Shown here: positions 45,601 to 56,284 of the stretch, piece by piece | Layout of the letters: each line of letters begins with the position of its first letter | Numbering within the stretch: position 1 is the first letter of the stretch | Source: Pseudo-nitzschia pungens | Taxonomy: Eukaryota > Bacillariophyta > Bacillariophyceae > Bacillariales > Bacillariaceae | Length of the DNA: 64,000 bases | Assembly (NCBI GenBank): GCA_037355855.1 | Contig: CM074762.1 | Span: 1,860,001-1,924,000, forward strand | Direction: 5' to 3' | Made by a program: the position numbers and the translations under genes | Notes under the pieces: generated by a model | What the model was told of the DNA's origin: nothing | Databases searched by the model: none | Seen by the model: only the letters and a program-made list of their open reading frames with translations

Positions 45601-48182
45601 CAACGTTCTTCATACCACTGTTGATCTCACTCTCACTGAACATTCCGTCACTATCTTTCTCAAGTTTGGTTCGTATTCGGTCTGTCAATCTTTGATGGAC
45701 AAAATCCTCATGCTCGTTCTCATCGCCGCTGTCGTGCTCGCTAGACTCGGAGTCGTACTCTTCACCGTACTTGGCCCTCATTTTGTCCATAAAATTGATT
45801 TCTTCTGTTGTGACGTCGTCGTCATCATCACAAGCGTCCGTGCTAGTCATGTCACCATCATAATCTTCATTGTATTTGTTTTCTGTTGGATAGATGAATT
45901 CTATTTCTTCTTCCTATGACGTGGTCACCCCCGTCATCCTCATCCTCATCATCATAAGACCCCACAGTTTCATCATCACTGTCATCATCCCTGAAGTCTT
46001 TAGTGACACCCTTACTTGACACATTATCATCATCACCACCATCACTATCATCTTTGTATTTTGGTTTTAATTGGTTCATGAAGTCAAGTTCCTTTACCAA
46101 AATACCGTCGTTATCGCTGTCGTCTTCACTGGACGTGTCATCGCCATTATTCCTATTGGAATTAATCTCATCATTGTTTTTTCGCTTTCATTTGGTTCAT
46201 TGATTTCATTTCATCTACCGGGATGTCTTTGTTATCGCTGTCATCCTTGAGAGACACTGCTATCATTATCACTACCATCATCTTCATATTTTCGGTTTCA
46301 TTTGGTTTATGAATGTCATCTCATCCACTGCAGCGCGTTCATCATCACTGCCATCCTTGCTGGACATTCCATCATCGTCATTGTAATCTTTGTATTGTGC
46401 TTTCATTTGGTTCATGAATTTAATTGCTTCTTCTATGGCATCTTCATCTTCATCTTCATCGTCACCGTCATCATCATCATCATCATCATCACTGGATGTG
46501 ACATCATCGCTATCCTCATCTTTGTATTTTGCTTTTAATTTGTTCCATAAAGTCAAGTTCATCTACCATGCCATTATTGTTGTCACTATCATCCTTCACT
46601 GGACATGCCATCGCCAGTATCATCATCATCATGCATATTCATTTGTTTCACAAAGTCAAGTTCATCTACCATGGTATCATTGTTGTCATTATCATCCTCA
46701 CTGGACATTTCATTGCCAGTATTATCATCATGATGCATATGTTGTGCTTTCGTTTGGTTCATGAATTTCATTGCTTCTTTTGTAGCATCTTCATCACTGT
46801 CATCACCATCACTAGATATGACATCATCGCTACCCTCATCTTTGTATTTTGCTTTCATTTGTTCTATAAAGGCAAGTTCATCTACCATGGCATCATTGTT
46901 GTCACTATCATCCTCACTGGATATGCCATCGCCAGTATTATCATCATCATACATATATTGTGCTTTCATTTGGTTCATGAATTTTGTTGCTTCTTCTGTG
47001 GCATCTTCATCATTACTGTCATCATCATCATCATCATCATCACTGGATGTGACATCATCGCTATCTTCATCTTTGTACCTTTGCTTTCATCTGCTCCATA
47101 AATTTAAGTTCGGCTACCGCAGTGCTTTTATTCTTGGTGGACGTTGCATCATCAATATTGCCATCCTTATGTTGTGCTTTCATTTGGTTCATGAATTTCA
47201 TTTCTCCTTCTTCGACATATTCATCATCACTGTCATCATCACTGGACATGTCGTCATCCTCATCTCTGTATTTCGTTCCGACTCGGGCAGCCAGTTCTAT
47301 TGCTTGTTTTGTGATGCTAAGGCCGCCATCCTTATCATTTTTGCTGGAGCGACCATACGCTTTGACGGAAGTTTCCTCTTCGTTGCTTTTATCGCTTTCG
47401 CCTGGGTCTGACGTATCATTGAATTTGTACTCGTCGTCCTGTAACGACAAGTAGTCCCGGACTCCTGCTTTTTCTGTGTCTACAGACGTGTCGATCACCG
47501 ACCCCTTCGTTGTTTCGTCCTCGTTGTCGTTACTGCTGAAATAGTCAGCACCGACCCCGCTCTCCGTCCCCACGATATGGCTTTCGGATAGTTCTTGCTT
47601 TAGCTGTTGATTGGAAGCTTTTCTTCTAGCAATGGCGGCGGCTAGAAATTCGTTCTCGAGGTCTTCACCCGGCTTTGGCACAGATGGAATAGAGTCTTCA
47701 AATGGAGGGAACAGATTGTCGTCGAAGTCGCCCATCGACCTCGATCCGCCGCCGGCGTCCTCTAGTACCGTGTTGTCTGTATCGATAGAATCAAAACGAT
47801 GCAATGGAGCGGAACTATCTTCGTCTTCGTTGTCGTCTTCTCGATCGTGAGCATGCCCATAGCCACGATGATCGTCGCTACCCCTGCTGTCCCTGCCATC
47901 CCCGTCGTCCCCGTCGTCGCCGCTTGAATTATGGGCTGTTGTAGCTGCTGCGGCCCGGGTCAATAGATTCAACGCCAAGTTTCGAATGTCATCGTCTACC
48001 GTCCTGCTGGCAGCTGCTCTTCTTCTTCTTCTTCTTCTCCTTCTTCTTCTTCTCTCTTCCTCATCGGTGTTGTAGCTACCTCCCGAACCGATGCCAGTAC
48101 TACTGCCACTCCCACTTTCACAATCCGAATCGTCTTCCTCGCTGCTCGAGAATTCATTCCCGCTGAATTTTGTGCTACTCAT
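29214..48182 (-). CDS. Giant (about 6,300 codons) one-pass membrane protein with LRR ectodomain and many +1 frame changes
   Basis: Starts at ATG 48182 and ends at 29214. Order: acidic N-terminus with poly-Arg; about 15 acidic modules (FMNQMKAQYKD-like); a Ser/Asp tract; about 10 IARNI(V/L)xxA modules; five ELDxLLDxxExGE...DEDRLYxLDL modules; about 25 SSSWSDHSSSRSESSGE modules; a Lys/Glu coiled coil near 33.1-33.75 kb; a basic stop and one membrane span (WFVVSIICCILLLGLIGGGV) at 30,540-30,618; a Pro/Ser/Thr stalk; and leucine-rich repeats (LTGSIPDEIYLLTNLRIIRL) with a Cys-rich cap (SCTCCTTCC). The frame changes 24 times, always +1, near 47.08, 46.59, 46.54, 46.29, 46.25, 46.18, 45.92, 45.28, 45.14, 44.54, 43.44, 43.37, 42.49, 41.72, 41.33, 41.09, 39.02, 38.11, 38.03, 38.00, 37.92, 37.82, 37.79 and 29.47 kb. 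Function unknown; the topology suggests a surface receptor or adhesin with a huge cytosolic part. Whether it is translated is open. Confidence 0.7.
32870..34440 (-). repeat. Two ELD/DEDRIY modules flanking a coiled coil
   Basis: Copies at about 34,390-34,230 (ELNELLDKEENGESVDEDRIY) and 33,030-32,870 (ELSNLLDKEESGESVDEDR) each run into LDL(L/F)SR and a basic FxxxRR end. Between them (about 33,140-33,750) is a 200-residue Lys/Glu-rich coiled coil. Three more copies lie at 40.1, 39.1 and 38.9 kb. Confidence 0.8.
34750..38430 (-). repeat. About 25 tandem ~150-bp coding repeats (SSSWSDHSSSRSESSGE units)
   Basis: Each unit is close to 150 bp (49-50 codons): a Ser-rich SWSDHSxSRSESSGE core, then an acidic stretch (RYVTEHKEEDEHTESSAF) and a KPSxTFG linker. 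Neighbouring units at 35.0-36.6 kb are very alike at DNA level, which implies recent unequal exchange. Units at the 5' end (37.8-38.1 kb) are more diverged and contain six of the +1 frame changes in about 320 bp. Confidence 0.9.
38780..40110 (-). repeat. Three ELD/DEDRLY modules
   Basis: Copies at about 40,100-39,950 (ELDHLLDCQENGEEFDEDR), 39,110-38,980 (ELDHLIDLQDNGEPYPEDR) and 38,930-38,780 (ELLDLIDAKNRGAEFDADR). Each is followed by LxLxxRWQxGxxL and an acidic helix ending in a basic patch. A frame change falls inside the second copy, between KWQN and the DTEDLKDLKKF helix. Confidence 0.8.
40580..42390 (-). repeat. About ten IARNI(V/L)xxA modules
   Basis: A short helix motif recurs every 50-70 codons: IALNLVTRAT, IVQNIIEQAA, IARNILLKAF, IAHSIVNAAV, VPRSILNKAD, IARNILSKAI, IARNIVNAAM, TARKLINNAI, VARNLVQNAV and IARNIVTNVK. 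It is set in acidic Ser-rich linkers. One further copy (LALNLLTRAA) lies in the N-terminal segment near 47.97 kb, which ties the segments together as one gene. Confidence 0.8.
44640..44820 (-). repeat. Ser/Asp/Gly triplet tract
   Basis: Nearly pure GAC/AGC/GGC-type codons giving a DDSDGSDGSDDSDGSD run of about 55 residues. This is simple-sequence coding DNA inside the giant gene. Confidence 0.85.
45440..47210 (-). repeat. About 15 acidic FMNQMKAxYKD modules
   Basis: A short amphipathic motif recurs every 35-45 codons, separated by Asp/Ser-rich spacers: MKFMNQMKAQHKD, LKFMEQMKAK, LAFIEQMKAKYKD, IKFMNQMKAQYKD, LDFMNQLKPKYKD, INFMDKMRAKYGE, IEFMDRIGDTYKE and others. Seven of the frame changes lie in this array, and in several a sister copy shows exactly one base less. 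Confidence 0.85.
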
Positions 48183-49556
48183 AGTCGGTTTCTCTGTTCT
48201 GTTCTATTCTATTGTATTCTAAGATTTCTATTTCGGTCAGTCTTCCTCCAACTTGTTGATGGTGTTTGTCTTACTTGTCTGTTGCTTAGCTGTAGGTGAA
48301 TGATAGACCAACTCGACCTTCCAAGACTTGCCAACGTACGCTGGTTCCGAGTAAGTTACCAAACAAACCGAACTGGAAGCTTTGTTTTCACAACACATTC
48401 GTTTCGGTTCACGTTCCCGGAAAATCTGGCAGAGCATCAATCTGTCACTGTCACGCCTTCCTTCACAAACTTGGCCCAACTTTTGTCTTCGATCACGACC
48501 GGAAAATCGTACGTAAGGTACAGTACAAGTTTACGATACATGGAGTATCGGGGAATTTAGACAAATGGACGAATGCTTGTACATATCATGGGTATGTTGC
48601 AAACGGTATGTTACGAATCTCAAACCAAGACTCGAACGATGCAAAAATCTATTCCACTGTGCGTTCCGCGCGTTGAGTCGTATCGAACAGAATTGCCCCC
48701 AAAAATAAAGAGATCAATCCATTCGTATTTTCGGGCAATGAAATGTAAGACTTACTGGTAGGTCCTACCCAAACGTTTTCCTCATTCACAAGGCCTAAAA
48801 AGGGCAATTCTTTTGATGAATGGTCTATAGTCGACACAACATTTCAGCATTAGTAAGATACGTATCGGTACAATGATTGCTATTCGATTTTTGTAGTGTG
48901 TTGTACCGGTAATTTGTGATTACTACGGTAAGGGGAAAGGTACAGAAACACGTGACACACAGCCGAGACTAAACACACGGAATCGAAAATGTCAAAAGCG
49001 ATACGAAGGAGTAAAACGTCCGACAAGCAAATGCGCCGGAATGCGCCCCGGCGCATTTGATTGTCGACAGGCTTGTCACTCGGTAACTTACTTTTATCTC
49101 AAAATCGATACCAGTCCTACGGTATTCTAACTTTTCTTCATCGATTCAATCAAAAAACAGTTGTCGCAAAATTTGTCATTATTTCTGTACTTTTCTACAT
49201 CAAGTGCATGTTCATCACTTGCTGGTGGAGTGCAAGCTGCGTATTTACTGGTTTTACTCAACTTCTACAGCAGGTACTGAACTGCACTCTTCATTCAGAT
49301 TGATATTTATTGTCTATGAGAGGGACGAAGAGTAACGTACTACGGTATGAGTATTAGCAACAGTAACTGATGGCTAAGCGACAACTGTGTGTATAAAAAC
49401 CAACATTGGATATTGCTATTCCTTCCTGACTCTTCCATCTCGAACCAAGTCATTGGATTCAGTGAAAGAAGTACAAACTTATTGATGGGACCACACGGGA
49501 ACAAGACAAAGCAATTTACTCTTGGATTCATATTTTGGAAAAATACTTTCCGACCT
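48183..49556. other. Gene-free interval: promoter side of the giant gene
   Basis: 1.37 kb between the 5' end of the giant gene and the 3' end of CAND1. It contains a strong hairpin (49021-49066) and several TACCGGTA/GTAAGGT-type motifs. Frames on either strand have no recognisable product. Confidence 0.5.
49021..49066. repeat. Hairpin with 19-bp arms
   Basis: 49021-49039 pairs with 49048-49066 with a single mismatch (core CAAATGCGCCGG / CCGGCGCATTTG) around an 8-nt loop. It is GC-rich in the stem and stands about 840 bp upstream of the giant gene. It could be a cruciform regulatory site or a transposon remnant. Confidence 0.9.
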
Positions 49557-52500
49557 CTATCGTTCGTCTGCAATAGCTTCGAGGGCCGGAATAAAACTTG
49601 CGTTAGACTGCGTCCTTTGAACGAAATCGGCAAACTTTTTATTGTTCATAGTTCCCTCGACCCGTGAAAGCGCAACCATTGCCCTGAGGGATGATTTTTT
49701 CCACTCGATGAGTCGCTCCAGTTCCGTCCCAGTTTTCGATCCCTGCTTTTTGAACAGCGTCTTCTCTAGAGGTTCTACAAAGCTCTCTACCGCTGCTACA
49801 ACAGCATTGGGCTGGCGAACGCACATCGTTACGACGATCTGGTGAGCCTTTAACTGAATATCTTCCACATCCTTCAAAGTTGCAGCAAGCATTGGCATAA
49901 ATGCCGTGATGTCTAGGCTTCTGGGGAGATTCTCAATGCATGTCGCGAATATTGAAAGGGCCGCCTTACGGAGAGGGAGTGCATCATCGACTGTGTGGCT
50001 AAACGGTCCCAGGTCAATTTTCCGCTTCAGCTGGAAGGTGGCCACTTGGTACAATTCAGGCATGATCTGATCCTTCATGGCACCCGAAACAAGTTGGGGC
50101 ATGTGGTGCACAGCGGAATAAATCATCAACAAAGTGGCATTGCGGACCCCCAATTCCTTCTGGTCGAGAAGTTTCAAAAATCGAGGAACAAATGCCGATA
50201 GTTGAGAGGCATCAGCCTTGCCGGCAATCGCAAGCTTTATCGACACGGCAACCGTAGAGCACACGAAGGCGTTCTTTTTAGAAATGGCATCTTGCGGATC
50301 CACGGCACCAGATTCGTTCACTACAATGGCAGAGTGATCCTCCGCCATCTTGCAAAGTTGTTCCAACATGGCGGTCGGCTGAATACATGTTAGACTCCCT
50401 AAGCACTCTGCTACCATGGACCGGACGCCTTCTTTACTGTCCGAGGCGTGAGTGGCCAGGTGAGGCATGATTACAGGAAGGTTACAGGCGATATCTTCTC
50501 CGCCGGATCGTTGATAGGATGATTTGATAAAGCTACGAAGTGCCGACAGTAGCAAATATTGTTTCTTGTCGCTATTGTTGGATTCTTCCAAAGAATCGAC
50601 AATTGCTGGTAAAAACACGGATTGGGTACCGACAGCAGCCTGCCCCATAGCATACGACGAAGCGTTTTTGAGCTCTTCAGACTCTGATTCAAAGTACCCC
50701 ATATACAATGTTTTGAGTTTTTCTGGAACGTCCGCCGAGACCGATCCCAAATCGACCATTCGGCCAATATCACCCAATACCAACAAGGCGAACTGGATTT
50801 TCTTGATTTCGTCAATGTTATCCTCGCGTAGAGTGGGTGTTGGGGAATTTTCGAGCGTTTTCAGAGAATCAATAACCACTCCCTTTAGGTTGTCCGGAGA
50901 GGTTGCCTTCGAAATTACGGCAATACACTGAGCCAAGTTGTAAACGGCGTGTTTCTTTTCCGAAGCCTGGCCTAAACGCCCGCGAAGCATTCCCAAAAGA
51001 TCAGTGAAGTCCACAGCATTTGAAATCACAACCTGCTCGAGGAGGCCCAGAAGTGATTCAAGTGCCAGGTCTTGCAGGAGGGGGGATGACGACAGTGTAA
51101 GGACATTAGGCAGAAGGTCGTCTTGCACTCTCTTCCCACAGTCGGGGCATATCTTGAGAGCCGAAACGGAGGCTCGACTGTGGTCACACAAACAAAGCAA
51201 AAGAAGACATTCACGTGAGAAGTTTCCATCCCGTGATACATCGGCGATTTCCCTATTCTCATCAATAGCTGCACTTACAGGGCTAAATGACTCATGTGTA
51301 AATCGGAATCGACGACAAGGTCCGCGAGTTCTGCCAACAGCTCCGCGAATAATTCCGTCTCGCCAACAATGGTGTTCCCATGGTGAATGACCACAGCATC
51401 CAACGCTTCCAGAGCACTTTGTCTCAAGGACCTTGCAGCAAGCTTCAAAAATCCGGCCATGGTTTTAATCGATTCCGAAAGGATTCCCTCACCGAAGACC
51501 AACCCGGGATTGGACGATGACACTGCGCTCAAGGTCTTGATTGCGGGAATTCGCGTCGTTTCGTTCTTGAGACGTTCCAACAAGAGAGAGGTCAGACGGT
51601 CGGTCTGGCTCTGCGTCAGGTGATGTTGTTTTGCCTCGGTTCCTTTTGCCAATTCGCTAAGGAGATTTCCGGTAGCCGTTAGAGCGCATTCTTTTATTTC
51701 TTGGTCGACATCGTGGGCCACCAAGAGCGGTTCGACACTCTCAAATAGCTGAGTGGCGACAGAGGGTGCAGCGCTATCCTCGTCCCCTATATCTGAAAAG
51801 AATTTGGGGACAGCTGCCAATGCACGGAGGGCCTCGGCGATGACCTTGTACCATTGTTCCTTCACCGCAGCGCACAATTGCGGCATGAGGGAAACCGATA
51901 GGGCCTTTCGAATGTCTTCCGGATCATGATTTGAAGATTCGAGCGCGGCCACTACCAAGCTGAGAGCATCCAGCTTCAGAGCCTTGCTAGAGGATGCAGT
52001 ACTTCCTTGGTTGCTGTTGGATCCTTCACCGGGTCCCAGCAAACTTTGAACGTGCTCCAAGACCGATAGAATCTCGGCGTGTCCACCCAGCCCCCCGGGT
52101 GCCTTGCACAAAGTCGACAGCAAGGCCAAGGCGTGAGTCTTGGAGCGTTCCCCTACTCCCTTGGTTTTTTTATTGCTGTCCAACAGCTTCTCGCAGGACT
52201 TCACCACTGCCTGAGCGTACTTGTTGCGCAAGTCCACCACCACGACATCATTGTTGTCTCCGTCTTTCATTTCTTCGTCGTCTCCGACAGCTGCAAATCT
52301 CAAAACTGTGGACGAGAGTACACCACCATCGATCAATGAGGTGGATGAGCTTGTCGTCGACGCAGCCTTTTTCGTGGTGACCTCCAAGAGTTTGGCAAAA
52401 GTTTCAAGAACACCAACGCGACAGTTTTCTTCCCGTTCCTTAAAGCGGGCCACCAGAGCCGATGCGACACAATCGACCGATTTATTTTTTCTCACAACGT

Positions 52501-53968
52501 ACGAACGTGACCACAAAAATCCAGGATTGTCTTGCTTCGCTTCCACGATAGCAGTTAGTGCCCGAATGGCACTTCTGCGAACCTTCCAGGATTCATCGTC
52601 GTCGTCATCGTCATAGAAATCGTCGTCTTCATCACCGTACACATCGTCGTCGTCGTCGTATCCATACTCATCATCGTAGTCGTCATCTCCATCGGCTCCG
52701 TCTTCCATGCCCTCCTCATTTTCTTCGATGCCGTATGAGTAATTCGGATCGTAACTCATGTAGGCCAGTGCTGCCTGGACAATCTTGTCGACATGAGGTT
52801 CTACCTGAGATGGGCATTTCTGAACAAATGACTCAAATCCCATGAAACAGGATTCTCTCAACTCATTGGCCATCGCCAAACTCGCATCGTTGGCATTGCT
52901 GCTAAATGAAGCGTCGTCGTTATCGTCCATGCCATCATCTTCGCCATCTCCGTCGTCGTCGTCGTCTCCGGTCACTGCCTTTTCCGGGTTGGTAAATCTC
53001 AGAAAGATTGGAATGATTCGATCGATCTGGGGCTGCTGCAACCTGTGACCAACAGATCCGGAAATAGAGCACATGGTCCGTATAAGCGCCCGAGTGTTTT
53101 CGTTGCTGGTTGTGGAAGAAGATGATTGAATCGTGGATTTGCTTTCCGACTCTTCGATTTGGCTCAACAAACGCTCTACAGCACTGACCAACAGAGCATC
53201 GCTCAACACGACACTCAGGCACCCCAGAGCGTTTCCGGCGCGCTTGCGAACCACAGCCGAGGCATCGTCTGCTGTCAACAGCCGAAGACAAATCTGCAAG
53301 ATGGGTTCGTGCTGGCGTGTCACGCTGACCGATGTGGCCCCGAACCGTCCCAAGAGATCCGTCAGGATGTCCAGGCAAGACAAAACGATTTCCTCTCTTG
53401 CGTTGTCGGAATTTCCGCCTTCCGCGCTGAATGTCGAAGCCGCTGCACTCGAGGTGCTGGCACGAATCCCCTCCAGCAGTCGTCCCACCAAACGCTCACT
53501 GGTTCTGTCTCCCATTTTGGAAGGAATTGTCTTGACCAGAGTTCGCAATCCAATCGCGTAGACATCTCGCAATTCGGACCGGTCGGCATCCAAAACTCGG
53601 TCCGTTAACGAGTCGGCAATCTCCAAAACTAGTTCCTGGGGTACGGTTTGGAGCAGTACGCCAAGGGTCTTGACTGCTACTGCTTGGACATCGTTTGATT
53701 TGTCGTGCAACAAACGGAGGACGGCTGTGCAGATGCGGCGTTCGGTGGCCGAATCAAACGAGGCGGGCTGTTGGTGTTGTTGCGGTTGGTTGAGGCTCCC
53801 GCTTCCTCTCTCAGAACTGCTGTTGTTGCTGTTGGAGCGCTTCAAGAGCTCGCACAAGTCACTCGTGGCCATGTATCGTTCGTCCTTGTCGTAGTGATCC
53901 GTCTTTTCCAGGAGGGAATGGATCGAACCCGACGAGGAAGACGAGGAGGAATGCCGGTTGCGGCTCAT
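49557..53968 (-). CDS. CAND1: CAND1 (TIP120), cullin-associated NEDD8-dissociated protein
   Basis: Two exons, 53968..51279 and 51177..49557, with a 101-nt intron (CCCT|GTAAGT ... ACCACAG|T), giving 1,436 aa. The join reads SDLHMSHLALRASVSALK, as expected for CAND1. HEAT repeats run throughout. Diagnostic parts include LLEKTDHYDKDERYMATSDL, SELRDVYAIGLRTLV, VRKRAGNALGCL and DDESWKVRRSAIRALTAIVE. CAND1 wraps around unneddylated cullins and exchanges the substrate receptors of SCF ligases, so it is a functional partner of F-box proteins such as the one at 10-12.6 kb. Animal and plant CAND1 is about 1,220-1,230 aa; the extra length comes from acidic inserts (two Asp-rich tracts near 52.6-52.95 kb) and a Ser/Gln-rich N-terminal loop. 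The frame opens at TTG; the ATG three codons on is used. Confidence 0.95.
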
Positions 53969-55390
53969 GGTTGCCAATTTTTACAATGGTTCGGGTGTTA
54001 CGTGTACGTATACGTGTACTGCTTGCTTTATGTTTCTTTCGCAAAGCGATATTCTTTCAGAATCGCTTTTTGCCTTCTGATAGTACCTTTCTATCGACGC
54101 ACGCTGCACGGGGCTATCGAGAAGGGAGGGTTAGAAAACAATTGACGTAGAACAGTACAGAGTAAGTGGATTCAATGACAATCCGCAACCAAAGATAGAG
54201 AACAGGAATGTGTTCTAAGAAACGAAACTTACGAAATGTCGCAATGTATGATACGAAGTAGTAGCGAATGCAGTAATGCAAAGAAGATGTAGTAAATAAT
54301 GGTGATTGACTCGCAATGATCGACGAGGATTGATCGCCCCTATTTTGACAAATTGTCGACACCAAGCGAATCGCAATGAAAACCGAAGAGGCCCAAGATC
54401 CAAAAAGAGCAAGCAAGCAGTAGAATTTTTCAGCTCGTACACGACCGGTTCATACGAGGACGTATGGTGTTTTCACCGTACCGTAGTGTCTGGTGCTGGT
54501 ACGTGCGTCCGGTACCGGTAGTAGCTAGTACGAAATCGTACGAAGTAAGGTTAATCTTACTTGTACTTCGTATTCGCACCTGGTAATCTTACTAGTAACT
54601 TTTTCTTACCGATACACCGTATTAGTACAGTAATTACTTCGTACTTCGTATTAGCTAAGGAGTCATCATTCAGAATTCTCTTCTATTATGCATATGTACA
54701 ATAGACACAATACGTACGAGTACGCAACTCTGCGTCGTGGTGTCAATTACTGTGAACCTTAATTACTGTTAGTCAGGTTTCAGCCAAACTGTCTCGCCCT
54801 TTGAATCAAATAATAATACGAAGCAGCAGTAAGAGTAATCAAGATGTAGACGAGAATGTACAATCTTCCATCTGACGAAAAAAAAAGATCGGAATGAATT
54901 ACTACGTAGTCAACAAACCTAGTAGTTCTTGAAACAAGATATCAAGATTGTACAGCAACGAAAGTCGCACTGCGCTCATCGCCGATGGACGTAACAAGAC
55001 TTGTGATGGGCGTATCTCCATCGAGTAATCAGGTCTTCACTGCATGCGCAAATCTTGGGATCGATTGTATCCTTCACCATTGTAATTTGTATGTTGCTGC
55101 AAAACACACTGGTTCTGTTCTGCGTTGATATTGCTCGTCAGCAACCTTCGTGGAACTTGAATCGTCTCGTAGATAAACATCTTGTACTGGTCTGGAAAAT
55201 AGGGAAAGCCTTAACAATAATAAGACGTAAAGTCCTGGCAAATCGTGAGTCTACAGTGGACTGTTCAAGGTCTATTGCATACGCTCAAGCAATACAAGGC
55301 ACTTCCCTAGAGGTACATCGGAATCGATCGAAAGGAGGGCATGATAGGCGTGTTTATTTTAGAGTAAAACATAAAGAGTGAATAAAAGGG

Positions 55391-55414
55391 GAGCTGAGCC
55401 AAAGCGCTCAGCTC
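55391..55414. repeat. Perfect 9-bp hairpin
   Basis: GAGCTGAGC (55391-55399) and GCTCAGCTC (55406-55414) with a 6-nt loop, at the left edge of the TAGC-rich island. Confidence 0.85.
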
Positions 55415-55839
55415 TGTATCGTATCGTGACATCGATTCGCTAACTCGTATAATAACAGAGCTTCCGTAGCTCTGGTACTGTATCCTACGAGTAGCGTACC
55501 GTATCGGAGTATCGTAGCGTAGCTTCGCTTAATTATCCAATCGTGTGCTAGCGATAATAACTCGCGTATGCTAGCGCGTTGGGTAACTGTTTGGGCCGGG
55601 TATTCGGTCATGGTACATATTATACACCAATGACCCGACCCCGGCGGTAGCATCATATCTTAGCATTGGTATCATGGTAGGTTAGCATCTTCCAGTATCT
55701 CGTAGCCTTAGCAACCCTAACCCTGTAGCATTTAGCTACACCATAACAGGTGCTTTACTCGGGGTACGTACGATTGGTACAAATCGTACGCGGCGACCCT
55801 AGTAAACTCTGCTAGCATCCATACTAAACAGGATAGGTC

Positions 55840-55926
55840 TGCTGCTAAGCCTGCTGCTAAGCCTGTTGCTAAGCCTGTTGCTAAGCCTGTTGCTAAGCCT
55901 GTTGCTAAGCCTGTTGCTGAGCCTGT
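55840..55926 (+). repeat. 12-bp tandem repeat (GTTGCTAAGCCT)n
   Basis: Seven consecutive units of GTTGCTAAGCCT or GCTGCTAAGCCT, the last changed to GTTGCTGAGCCT. Frame-neutral length, but no open reading frame uses it. Confidence 0.9.
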
Positions 55927-56284
55927 ATGCTAGCAATTAGCACACAGCTCTAGCACTCAGCTCAGCACCTGTTAGTCAGTTACTGGATGTTGCTGTCTGT
56001 AGACCCAGTAGCCCTTCTACACAGGAGCCTTGCTAGCACAGATCATAGCACCACCATGAACATCTTCATAGTTCTAAATTGTGGACACGGATTTTGTATG
56101 AACTAACATCAATGATCAGATCAGAACAGATCGTCCTGAGCTCGACAAAAGAAATTATTGTCACAGCCTTTGCTCTCCTATGATTATCATTCCACTGCAT
56201 GACCAGTCTTTCATGGTACGACTTTTGTGTGTATTGTGACTCGAAGTATGTCTAAATGAAAGAACTTGCACTTCAAATTATTTT

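Larger units (their letters stand above)
53969..56284. other. Gene-free interval with TAGC-rich island
   Basis: 2.3 kb without a supported gene. 54,480-54,780 is dense in GTACGAAGTAAGGTTA-type motifs. 55,380-56,050 has a different word composition, rich in GCTAGC/TAGCAT, with a hairpin at its left end and a 12-bp tandem repeat. This could be a degraded mobile element or a solo LTR, but I find no coding evidence. Confidence 0.5.

Noticed and set aside
37700..48182. Introns as the cause of the frame breaks in the giant gene
   Set aside because: Repeat modules continue directly across the breaks with one extra base. No 100-160-nt gap with GT-AG borders fits, unlike the six introns found in the other genes.
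55055..55381. 108-codon + strand frame
   Set aside because: Starts at TTG, composition is unremarkable and no domain is visible.
55711..55724. Telomere-like AACCCTAACCCT
   Set aside because: Only two units, inside an intergenic island; no array.
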